Positions 9,100 to 16,719 of a DNA stretch of 64,000 nt are shown one piece after another. Below the pieces are notes generated by a model that saw only the letters and a program-made list of their open reading frames with translations, was not told where the DNA came from and did not search any database. This DNA comes from JANQIO01 sp043513815 (GTDB taxonomy: Bacteria; Pseudomonadota; Gammaproteobacteria; Pseudomonadales; Halieaceae). Each line of letters begins with the position of its first letter. The first letter of the stretch is position 1. Location of the stretch: contig CP121313.1 in assembly GCA_043513815.1 (NCBI GenBank), forward strand, positions 2,604,001 through 2,668,000, given 5' to 3'. The position numbers and the translations under genes were made by a program.

Positions 9100-10203
9100 T
9101 CAAATAGCCTGGCTGGCCTCCCCCGCCAGGGCCTGTTGTGCATCCGGAAGCAGCTCTGCCTGGGCGTAAACCGAGAGCAGGGCAGCGATGCTGGACAGGC
9201 TGTCGCGATGGGTGCGTTCGTAGCCATGGGTCGCATCAGTGCCAAAGGTCAGCAGCGCATGGCGCACGTCGTGCCCCGCGACAATGGCAGAATTGGCATC
9301 CGAGTAGTAATAGCGGAACACGTCTGTCTGGCAACTGATGTCGTGCGCCTTGCACAGTTTGCGCAGCTCCCGCGTCAGTAGCCGGTCAAAAGGCCCACTG
9401 GTGTCCTGGGCACACAGAGTCACGCCGGTCTCGCGTGCATTCTGGCCAGGCGCTACCGGCCCGATATCGATGCCCACGAATTCTGCCACGTGCTCTTCCA
9501 ACGAGGTGCCGGCGCCGGTGCCGACTTCTTCGGTGATGGTGAACATCACGTGCAGGTCCACCGCCGGTGTGACCTTATGATCGATCAGCGCTTTCAGGGT
9601 CGCCAGCGCAGCCGCCGCACCGGCCTTGTTGTCGAGATGCCGGGCGGTGACGTAACCGGACTCGTCCCACTCGGGGTCAGAATCGAACGCCACAAAGTCT
9701 CCCTCGCCAATTCCCAGTGCCCGGGTGTCTTCGGCACAGTGCACCGGCTGGTTGATGCGCAGTTCCACCTGGTCCCAGCCCACCGGTAATTGATCGATGC
9801 GCTCATTAAAGGCGTGCCCCGAGGCCAGCAGCGGCAGCACTTGCCCACGGTAGGCCTTGCCGTCGGCAAAAATTGTCACGCGACCGCCTTCGGCAAACCG
9901 GCTGGACCAGGTACCAATCGGCTTCAACCCAAGACGACCGTTATCGAATACAGAGGTCACCGCCGCGCCGATGGTGTCGAGATGATTCGCCACCGCGCGC
10001 GCCCGACCGCGCTCGCGCCCGGGCAGCGTTGCCGTGATCGTGCCGCGGCGACTCAGCGCGTAGTCAGCCCCCAGTTCATCCAGCCTGGCACAGACATAGC
10101 GCACCAGTTCATCGGTAAATCCGGTAGGACTGGGTATCGCCAGCATTTCCAGCAGCGCACGGTGCAAGAAGGCCTCGTCAATGGGCAGCCTGCGCACGCT
10201 CAT
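9100..10203 (-). CDS. M42-family peptidase, second copy, osmoprotectant NAGGN system
   Basis: The 367-residue M42/M20-like aminopeptidase has zinc-site segments visible as RAVANHLDTIGA (HxD), ARHLDNKAGAAAAL (first-shell D, N), FTITEEVGTGAG (EE) and GTDATHGYERTH near the end. Its start overlaps the stop of the preceding M42 gene by four bases (ATGA), so the two are translationally coupled. In known NAGGN clusters one such peptidase follows the synthetase and is thought to turn over the dipeptide amide or a related peptide. Here two diverged copies sit in tandem. This one has an HTGFG-like active core, but its specificity cannot be read. Confidence 0.8.
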   Translation of the reverse strand: MSVRRLPIDEAFLHRALLEMLAIPSPTGFTDELVRYVCARLDELGADYALSRRGTITATLPGRERGRARAVANHLDTIGAAVTSVFDNGRLGLKPIGTWSSRFAEGGRVTIFADGKAYRGQVLPLLASGHAFNERIDQLPVGWDQVELRINQPVHCAEDTRALGIGEGDFVAFDSDPEWDESGYVTARHLDNKAGAAAALATLKALIDHKVTPAVDLHVMFTITEEVGTGAGTSLEEHVAEFVGIDIGPVAPGQNARETGVTLCAQDTSGPFDRLLTRELRKLCKAHDISCQTDVFRYYYSDANSAIVAGHDVRHALLTFGTDATHGYERTHRDSLSSIAALLSVYAQAELLPDAQQALAGEASQAI

Positions 10204-11369
10204 TTACTGCGCCTCAGTACATCGGCCGGACGCGGCAGGTCGCGCAGCGTATCCGGCAGTGTGTCAGCCTCGATCTGGTGACTGAACTCTGACACGTTGG
10301 TGGTGGAGGTATCGCGGGCGAACGTCGGCGCACTTAACAGGTAAGCCTGCAACAGGGCGCTGACATTTTCGAGACTGCGAAAGTGCGTACGCTCCATGCT
10401 GTGAGAGGCATCCCCGGCATAAGCCACCACCGCCGTTCGCACGTCATGGCCCGCCGCCAGTGCCGAGGCGGCGTCGTTGTGGCTGGCCGGCAGCAGCCGG
10501 CGCTCGAAGGGAATATCCTGCTCACGCGCCAGCGTGTTCAAGTGCTGAGTCAGGTGCCAGTCGTAGGGCCCGGCGGCATCGCCGGAGGCTATGGTGAGGT
10601 GTTTGAAGGGACTGTGGTCTGCCCAACGCTCAGAGGCGAAATCCACGGTGACCAGTTCACTGACGTCCGGCAGAATCGCTGCACCGGCGCCCGAGCCGAC
10701 GGTCTCTGTCACGGTAAACAGAAAATAGGTGTCCCGCACCGGAGCCTGCTGGCGCTCAATCAGGTCCGCAATGGTCTCCAGCACCGCTGCCGCGCCGGCC
10801 TTGTTGTCCAGGTTGCGCCCCACCACGAAACCGTTGGGCAGGACCTCGGCCTGGGTATCCAGGGCAATAAAATCACCAATCTCAATGCCCAGCGCCTCCA
10901 CTGCCTCAGGACTGGTGACTTCTTCGTCGAGGCGCAGTTCAAGGTGCTCCCAGCCGATGGGCGCATCGTCCACGCCGGCATCGCGAGACACCCCCCAGCT
11001 TACCTGCGGTAGCAGCGTGCCGCGAAAAGCCTTTTTGTCAGAGAACACGGTGACCCTGGCGCCCTCAGCGAATCGACTGCTCCAGTAGCCCACGGGCGCA
11101 ACCTGCATACGCCCGCTGGGTAACAGGTTGCGCACCATCGCGCCAATAGTGTCCACATGGCATACCACCGCTTGCGCCGGCTCGTCCTCGTGGGTCTGCG
11201 TGCCCGGCAGCCTGGCCCGCACAGTGCCGCGCCGGGTGATATCAAACTCCACGCCCATGGCCTGCAGCCGCGCGCCAATGTACTGGGTGATTTCATCGGT
11301 AAACCCGCTGGGCGAGGGAATCGCCAACAGCTCCAGCAGGGTTTTCTCGATACGTTTGCGATCAATCAT
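10200..11369 (-). CDS. M42-family peptidase, first copy, osmoprotectant NAGGN system
   Basis: The 389-residue protein is related to the next gene over its whole length. Both begin with LLELLAIPSPSGFTDEI- or LLEMLAIPSPTGFTDEL-type sequence. Metal-site regions are VVCHVDTIGAM, GRNLDNKAGAAAVL, FTVTETVGSGAG and GDASHSMERTH. I use the ATG at 11369, which overlaps the end of the synthetase gene by eight bases. The longer frame upstream runs inside that gene. Unlike its neighbour it has TE where M42 enzymes usually show EE (FTVTETVG versus FTITEEVG). This could alter catalysis and is the most visible difference between the copies. Confidence 0.8.
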   Translation of the reverse strand: MIDRKRIEKTLLELLAIPSPSGFTDEITQYIGARLQAMGVEFDITRRGTVRARLPGTQTHEDEPAQAVVCHVDTIGAMVRNLLPSGRMQVAPVGYWSSRFAEGARVTVFSDKKAFRGTLLPQVSWGVSRDAGVDDAPIGWEHLELRLDEEVTSPEAVEALGIEIGDFIALDTQAEVLPNGFVVGRNLDNKAGAAAVLETIADLIERQQAPVRDTYFLFTVTETVGSGAGAAILPDVSELVTVDFASERWADHSPFKHLTIASGDAAGPYDWHLTQHLNTLAREQDIPFERRLLPASHNDAASALAAGHDVRTAVVAYAGDASHSMERTHFRSLENVSALLQAYLLSAPTFARDTSTTNVSEFSHQIEADTLPDTLRDLPRPADVLRRSK

Positions 11370-13107
11370 GAGATTGAACCTCCGAATTGTCGGTGACGCT
11401 GACGGACAGCGGGAACAGCAGGTCCACGAATCGTTGCGCTGTGGGCTGCGGTTCATGGTTGGCCAGCCCCACCCTTTCGTTGGCCTCAATAACGACGTAA
11501 TCAGTGCCGGCGACGTCTGGCACGATGAAGTCCAGGCCCACCACGGGGATGTCCAGGTGCCGGGCAGCGCGCTGGGCAGCGTCTCTCAGTTTCGGGTGCA
11601 ACTGGTCGGTGACGTCGTGGATAGTACCGCCGGTGTGAAAGTTCGCGGTCTTGCGCACCGCCACCACCTGGCCGACGGCGGGAACGCTGTCCAGCTCCAG
11701 GCCCTGTTCGCGCAGGCAGGCTTTGGTATCGTTGTCTACCGGAATACTGCTTTCGCCGTGGGAAGAGGCGTGCCGGCGGCGGCTCAGCTTTTCTATCAGC
11801 TCCGCAATCGACCTCTCACCGTCTCCTACCACCTCCGGCGGTTTACGCACGGCAGCGGCCACCACCTTGTAGCCGATCACCACCACCCGCAGATCCTGGC
11901 CCGGGTGGAAAGACTCCAGCAATACCCGGTCGTGATAATGACGCGCCGCGTCCATCGCCGCGTCCAACTCATCCGCGCTGGACACGCCAACCGTGATGCC
12001 ATTGCCTTGCTCACCGACCGCCGGTTTGACGACAATGCTGCCGTGCTCCTCGAGGAAGGCTACATTCGCGTCGGTGGCACCAGCAACGCGGTAGTTCGGT
12101 GTTCTGATATCGGCGCGCTGCAGCCAGCGGTGAGTGACCAGCTTGTCCTGGCAGCGGCTCATGGCTACCGCCGAGGTCAGGTCGCACAGCGACTCTCGAC
12201 AGTCGATCTGCTTGCCGCCACGGCTCAACCTGAAGTAGCCCTCCTCTGCGTCGAGAATATCCACGCGGATGCCCCGAGAGCGTGCCTCGTCGACAATGAT
12301 CCGCGCATAGGGGTTGAGGCTCTCTTCGAGCTCCGGCCCCATAAACAGCGTTTCGTTGAAGGCGTTCTTGTTCTTGATAGCAAAGGTGTGGACCTGGCGG
12401 AAACCCAGTTTCTTGTAGAGGCGCTTGGCGCCCTTGTTGTCATGCAGCACCGACAGGTCCATGTATTTACAATCCCGGACCCGAAAGTGTTCCGCCAGGC
12501 TGCGTACCAGCAGGTCGCCGATGCCGGGACGACTGGCCTGGGGGTCAACGGCGAGGCACCACAGACTGGAGCCCCCGGAGGGATCGCCGAACAGCGCTAT
12601 ATGGTTGATCCCCATCACCGTGCCCAGTATTTCGCCGTTGGACTCGTCGTTGGCGACCAGGTAGACCAGCTCCTCGTCACTGCGGGTGTTCCAGATGTGC
12701 GCGGGGTCGGTGGGCACCATGTCACATTTCATATAAAGCTCATTGATCGCCCGCGCCTGCGCTTCCGAGGCCACTCTCGTCACTTGCACGCCTTCGATGT
12801 CGTCATCCAGCAGCGGACGGTTGAGATCCAGTCGATAGGTATCGGAGGGATCCAGGAACAGTGTCTGGGGCGCCGCGGCCAGCACCAGGTGGGGATCTGA
12901 TACATACATGGCGATATCCCGTTTGCCTGCCTTCTCCCGGAGGAGCTGCCGGGCGATGTCTTCGGGGTTTTCAAAGGTATGCCCCATGATGACCCGGCCC
13001 CACCCGCAAAGGATCGAGGCCTTGTCCTGCAGCTCGCCGTTGCTGCCATCCTGCTCCTGGATGGTGAGCAGGTGCTCGTAGGAAGGCGGCTGGTCAGTAA
13101 AGCGCAT
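11362..13107 (-). CDS. ngg: N-acetylglutaminylglutamine synthetase (acetyltransferase plus ATP-grasp)
   Basis: This protein makes the dipeptide of the osmolyte NAGGN in the cytoplasm. The 581 residues contain two parts. An N-terminal acetyltransferase domain occupies roughly residues 95-260, with the acetyl-CoA segment SLWCLAVDPQASRPGIGDLL. A C-terminal ATP-grasp ligase domain follows, with SIVVKPAVGEQGNGITVGV and LRVVVIGYKVVAAAVRKPP, ending near YVVIEANERVGL. The ATG at 13107 has GGAG seven bases upstream and leaves a 23-base gap after the amidotransferase gene. A longer frame to 13155 would overlap that gene. Family assignment follows the ggnAB/asnO-ngg arrangement. Osmotic induction is likely from family knowledge, but no regulator is visible. 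Confidence 0.88.
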   Translation of the reverse strand: MRFTDQPPSYEHLLTIQEQDGSNGELQDKASILCGWGRVIMGHTFENPEDIARQLLREKAGKRDIAMYVSDPHLVLAAAPQTLFLDPSDTYRLDLNRPLLDDDIEGVQVTRVASEAQARAINELYMKCDMVPTDPAHIWNTRSDEELVYLVANDESNGEILGTVMGINHIALFGDPSGGSSLWCLAVDPQASRPGIGDLLVRSLAEHFRVRDCKYMDLSVLHDNKGAKRLYKKLGFRQVHTFAIKNKNAFNETLFMGPELEESLNPYARIIVDEARSRGIRVDILDAEEGYFRLSRGGKQIDCRESLCDLTSAVAMSRCQDKLVTHRWLQRADIRTPNYRVAGATDANVAFLEEHGSIVVKPAVGEQGNGITVGVSSADELDAAMDAARHYHDRVLLESFHPGQDLRVVVIGYKVVAAAVRKPPEVVGDGERSIAELIEKLSRRRHASSHGESSIPVDNDTKACLREQGLELDSVPAVGQVVAVRKTANFHTGGTIHDVTDQLHPKLRDAAQRAARHLDIPVVGLDFIVPDVAGTDYVVIEANERVGLANHEPQPTAQRFVDLLFPLSVSVTDNSEVQSHD

Positions 13108-13130
13108 CTGTTTACTCCATGCGGTCACGG

Positions 13131-14903
13131 TTATATCCCCTGGGACTGCAGCCACAGTTCGAGCAGCCCAAGCTGCCAGAGCTTGGATCCCCGCAGTGGC
13201 GTAATGTGGTCTTCGGGGGCAGCCAGCAGCGAGTCCACGTACTCGCCGTTGTAGAGGTTACGCTGGCGGGCGGTGTCGCTGTGCAGGGCGTCCTGCACGT
13301 AGTCGAGCACGGACCCCTGCAGGTATTTCAGCGCGGGTACCGGGAAGTAGCCTTTCGGGCGATCAATCACCGCAGCAGGAATCACGTCCCTGGCCGCTTC
13401 CTTCAGTACCGCCTTGCCACCGTCGGCCAGCTTGTGCTGCTGGGGAATGCGCGCTGCGTATTCCACCAGCTTGTGATCGAGAAACGGCACCCGCGCTTCC
13501 AGCCCCCAGGACATGGTCATGTTGTCGACCCGCTTCACGGGGTCGTCGACCAGCATGACAGTGGTGTCGATGCGCAGCGCCTTGTCCACTGGATCAATGG
13601 CGCCCGGGGCATCGAAGTGCGCGCGCACAAAGTCTCCCGCGTGATCGCCGGAGACAAACTGCTGGGTGACCGTACGGGTGTATTCGGCGTAGTCGCGGTC
13701 GAAGAAGGCATCACGATAGGCATCAAACGGTGCGGCACTGCCCACCAGCGGCGGGTACCAGTGGTAGCCGCCAAACACCTCATCAGCGCCCTGCCCGCTC
13801 TGCACGGCCTTGCAGTGCTTGGACACTTCACGGGAGAGCAGGTAGAAGCCAATACAGTCGTGGCTGACCATGGGCTCGGACATCGCCGCAATGGCCGCCG
13901 GTAATTCGCTCAGCAGTTCTTTCGAGGATACGCGGATCTGGTGGTGCCGCGTGCCAAAGGCCTCGGCGACAATATCGGAATACTGGAACTCATCGCCCTG
14001 CTCGCCGTTGACCGATTCGAAGCCGACGGAGAAAGTATGCAGGTTGTCGACACCGTTTTCGGCCATCAGGCCGACCAGCAGGCTGGAATCGACGCCGCCG
14101 GACAGCAGCACGCCTACATCTACCGCCGCCAGCTGACGCTTGCGCACGGCGTCGCGCAGCTCGTCCAGCAACCCAACACGCCACTCTTCGAAACTGCGCT
14201 GGGTATCTTCCTCTGTGCGGTCAAACCGCAACTCCCAGTAACGCTGCTCCTCGATTCGGCCGTCTGCCTCAATGGTCATGACCGTTGCCGGCGCCAGCTT
14301 TTTGACCGCTTTCAGGACGGTGTGCTCGGGCGGTACGACGGCATGGAAATTCATATAGAAATTGATGGCCACCGGATCCAGCTCGGTGACGATGTCCTTG
14401 CCGGCCAGCAGCGCCGGCAAGCTGGAGGCAAAGCGGAAATGCGCGGAGTCCTGCACGTAGTAAAGCGGCTTGATGCCCAGCCGATCGCGGGCGATGACGG
14501 TACGTCCGCTGTCTCGCTCCCAAACTGCAAAGGCAAACATGCCCTCGAAGCGCTCAACGCACTGGGTACCCCAGGCGTGGTAGGCCTTCAATACCACTTC
14601 CGTGTCACCGTTGGAGAAGAACTGGTAGCCCTTGGCCTCTAGCTCGGAGCGCAGCGCCGGGTAATTATAGATAGCGCCATTGAAGACCAGGCCGAGACCG
14701 AGGTTCGGATCGATCATGGGCTGTTGTGAGGCCGGTGCCAGGTCCATGACCATCAGGCGACGATGCCCGAACCCGCGGCTGCCGTGCACATGCAGGCCCT
14801 CGTCATCGGGCCCGCGCGGCGCCATCTTGTCATTGATGGCGCGCAGAATTTGGGGGTTTACAGGTTGATGATCAAAGCGGATCTCTCCGCAGATTCCGCA
14901 CAT
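13131..14903 (-). CDS. asnO: N-acetylglutaminylglutamine amidotransferase (asparagine-synthase-like)
   Basis: This protein amidates the C-terminus of N-acetylglutaminylglutamine using glutamine and ATP. The 590-residue protein has the class II glutamine amidotransferase N-terminus with the nucleophile cysteine at position 2 (MCGICGE) and the DDEGLHVHG and GLVFNGAIYNY segments. The synthetase half carries the PP-loop LLSGGVDSSLLVGL. Length and gene order match the NAGGN enzyme rather than AsnB. It is the first gene of an overlapping minus-strand unit with the synthetase and two peptidases. Its ribosome-binding site AGGAG lies about 11 bases upstream, with a hairpin further up in the leader. 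Confidence 0.9.
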   Translation of the reverse strand: MCGICGEIRFDHQPVNPQILRAINDKMAPRGPDDEGLHVHGSRGFGHRRLMVMDLAPASQQPMIDPNLGLGLVFNGAIYNYPALRSELEAKGYQFFSNGDTEVVLKAYHAWGTQCVERFEGMFAFAVWERDSGRTVIARDRLGIKPLYYVQDSAHFRFASSLPALLAGKDIVTELDPVAINFYMNFHAVVPPEHTVLKAVKKLAPATVMTIEADGRIEEQRYWELRFDRTEEDTQRSFEEWRVGLLDELRDAVRKRQLAAVDVGVLLSGGVDSSLLVGLMAENGVDNLHTFSVGFESVNGEQGDEFQYSDIVAEAFGTRHHQIRVSSKELLSELPAAIAAMSEPMVSHDCIGFYLLSREVSKHCKAVQSGQGADEVFGGYHWYPPLVGSAAPFDAYRDAFFDRDYAEYTRTVTQQFVSGDHAGDFVRAHFDAPGAIDPVDKALRIDTTVMLVDDPVKRVDNMTMSWGLEARVPFLDHKLVEYAARIPQQHKLADGGKAVLKEAARDVIPAAVIDRPKGYFPVPALKYLQGSVLDYVQDALHSDTARQRNLYNGEYVDSLLAAPEDHITPLRGSKLWQLGLLELWLQSQGI

Positions 14904-14954
14904 GGCTAGGCGCGTCTCCTATCGGTTCATTTGAATAATGGGTCTGGGCTGGGA

Positions 14955-14975
14955 CAAAGCAAGGGTTTTGCTTTG
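14955..14975 (-). other. Hairpin in the leader of the NAGGN operon
   Basis: CAAAGCAA (14955-14962) and TTGCTTTG (14968-14975) form an 8-bp stem with a five-base loop, about 50 bases before the amidotransferase start on the minus strand. There is no long U-run after it, so a simple terminator is unlikely. It may stabilise the mRNA or be chance. Confidence 0.3.
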
Positions 14976-15150
14976 AGGTCGAAATGATACAGAAGTGTCG
15001 TTAATCTCTCAAGCTATTGATTAATTTACATAATTATTATCTCTCCATTCATAAACTGTTTACTACTCGATACAATGCCTAAACGCTTTTACTGGCGAGC
15101 TCAGCGCCAGGTTTGGTGTAGACTCCACCTGCATTTACTTGGGACAACCC

Positions 15151-15984
15151 ATGGCCTCCTCCTCTGACGGCGCTTCACTCGCCCTGTTTTGTGACTTCGA
15201 AAACGTCGCGTTGGGCGTTCGTGACGCCAACTACGCCAAATTTGATATCAAGCTGGTGGTAGAGCGCCTGCTGTTGAAGGGCAATATCGTTACCAAGAAA
15301 GCCTACTGTGACTGGGAGCGGTACAAGGAATTCAAGGCGGTGATGCACGATGCCGCCTTCGAGCTGATCGAAATCCCACACACCCGCCAGTCGGGGAAGA
15401 ATTCCGCGGATATCCGCATGGTGGTCGACGCCCTGGACCTCTGTTACACCAAGGAGCACATCAACACTTTCGTGATCATCAGCGGCGATTCCGATTTCTC
15501 GCCCCTGGTGAGCAAGCTGCGGGAGAACGACAAACTGGTGGTGGGCATCGGGGTAAAGAATTCGACCTCTGACCTGCTCATCAACAACTGCGACGAGTTC
15601 ATCTTTTACGATGACCTGGTGCGGGAAGAGAAAAAAACCCAGCAGCGGCGCAAAAAGCCGGCAGCGAAGACGTCCGCCGGCAAATCATCCCGCGACAAGA
15701 AACCCGCAGAAAAACAGGAAGAAACCTCGCTCGATGAGGCCATCAGCCTGATCATGGAAACCGCTGAGGATCTGGACTCCGACCTCGGCGGTCGCCAGAA
15801 GCTGTGGGGGTCCATGGTGAAGCAGGCCCTGAAACGACGACGCCCTGGTTTCAATGAACGCTTCTACGGCGTGCGCTCATTCGGGGACCTGCTGGAAGAG
15901 GCAGAGAACCGCGGGCTGTTGAAGCTGGAGCTCGACGAACGCTCCGGCGGCTATGTCATCAAGTCGCTGACGCAGGACAAATAA
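15151..15984 (+). CDS. NYN-domain ribonuclease-like protein with C-terminal OST-HTH/LOTUS domain
   Basis: The 277-residue protein is of the LabA/DUF88 type. The N-terminal NYN (PIN-like) nuclease domain shows the acidic residues expected for metal-dependent RNA cleavage: LFCDFENVALG near the start, SADIRMVVDALDL in the middle and FVIISGDSDFSPLVSKL at about residues 110-125. A lysine-rich linker follows (KKTQQRRKKPAAK). The C-terminal LDEAISLIMETAEDL...FYGVRSFGDLLEEA region looks like an OST-HTH/LOTUS RNA-binding domain. I prefer the ATG at 15151. A TTG four codons earlier is also in frame. The target RNA is unknown. It stands alone, divergent from the NAGGN operon. Confidence 0.8.
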   Translation: MASSSDGASLALFCDFENVALGVRDANYAKFDIKLVVERLLLKGNIVTKKAYCDWERYKEFKAVMHDAAFELIEIPHTRQSGKNSADIRMVVDALDLCYTKEHINTFVIISGDSDFSPLVSKLRENDKLVVGIGVKNSTSDLLINNCDEFIFYDDLVREEKKTQQRRKKPAAKTSAGKSSRDKKPAEKQEETSLDEAISLIMETAEDLDSDLGGRQKLWGSMVKQALKRRRPGFNERFYGVRSFGDLLEEAENRGLLKLELDERSGGYVIKSLTQDK

Positions 15985-16011
15985 CCAGGCTGGTCTCCGA
16001 CGCCACGGCTG

Positions 16012-16416
16012 TTAGCGCACAAACCAGGCCCGGGTGATCAATCCATCCATCACCTCGTAGATGGCCACAATCCTCAGCTCGGAATCGCGGCCCGTGATCA
16101 ATTCATGGTCGAGCACAAAGTTGCCCTGCACCATGCGCCCCAACAGGGTGGATTTGTTCTGCGGGTTTTCCCTGAAAATTTTGCCATAGGTCGCATGGAT
16201 AGCGGCACGGCCCTGCATGGCCGGCTCGGTGTCACCGATGTTGCGAAACACCTGTGCATCTTCCGCAAACGCCTCGGCAAAGCCATCAATATCCTGAGCG
16301 TTGTACGTGTCGAGCTGTCGCTGCACCACAGCCAGCGGCGACGTGTCGGCGGCCAGAACGGGGTTGATCATAAGGGTCAAACAGGCGGCCAGCAGCCACC
16401 GGGTAGTCTTTGTCAT
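16012..16416 (-). CDS. Exported NTF2-like (SnoaL/SgcJ-type) protein
   Basis: The 134-residue protein has a signal peptide (MTKTTRWLLAACLTLMINPVLA) and then a cone-shaped NTF2-like fold. Signature pieces are VVQRQLDTYNAQDIDGFAEAFAEDAQVF, the middle GRAAIHATYGKIF and the terminal EVMDGLITRAWFVR. Family members range from isomerases to hydrolases to binding proteins, and no activity can be assigned. I choose the ATG at 16416 because GGAG lies seven bases upstream. The frame also opens ten codons earlier. It converges on the NYN gene with 27 bases between the stops. Confidence 0.72.
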   Translation of the reverse strand: MTKTTRWLLAACLTLMINPVLAADTSPLAVVQRQLDTYNAQDIDGFAEAFAEDAQVFRNIGDTEPAMQGRAAIHATYGKIFRENPQNKSTLLGRMVQGNFVLDHELITGRDSELRIVAIYEVMDGLITRAWFVR

Positions 16417-16719
16417 TACTTCGCTCCATCGGGAGTCACTGTGCAAGCCGTGTTTTTAGCACGAATGCCGTGGCGGCCTCAGCAAAATCTGGGTACTGCT
16501 GCTCTGACCCGCCGAACAGAAGTCGCTCCGGAACCGGTCAACGACCTATTCATCAGTTCATATTAATAGCCATCTGGGCGAGGCCATGGGCCGCCAGCAC
16601 GCGCAAACAAAAAAACGTCCAAAATCAAGCTTTTGACGTAGCAACAACACATATCTCGCTACGCCTGGGAACAACGGGCAGGGCTTAGCCTTAGTCTTCA
16701 CTCAGTCAGGTCAATCTGC
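16417..16719. other. Intergenic region upstream of the RND gene
   Basis: This 303-base gap separates divergent genes. I see no convincing RNA gene, repeat or open frame. The promoters of both flanking genes should lie here, but no strong -35/-10 pair stands out. Confidence 0.5.

Noticed and set aside
11128..12900. 590-codon plus-strand frame
   Set aside because: It is antisense to the NAGGN synthetase and peptidase, with no domain. High GC and codon bias create such frames.
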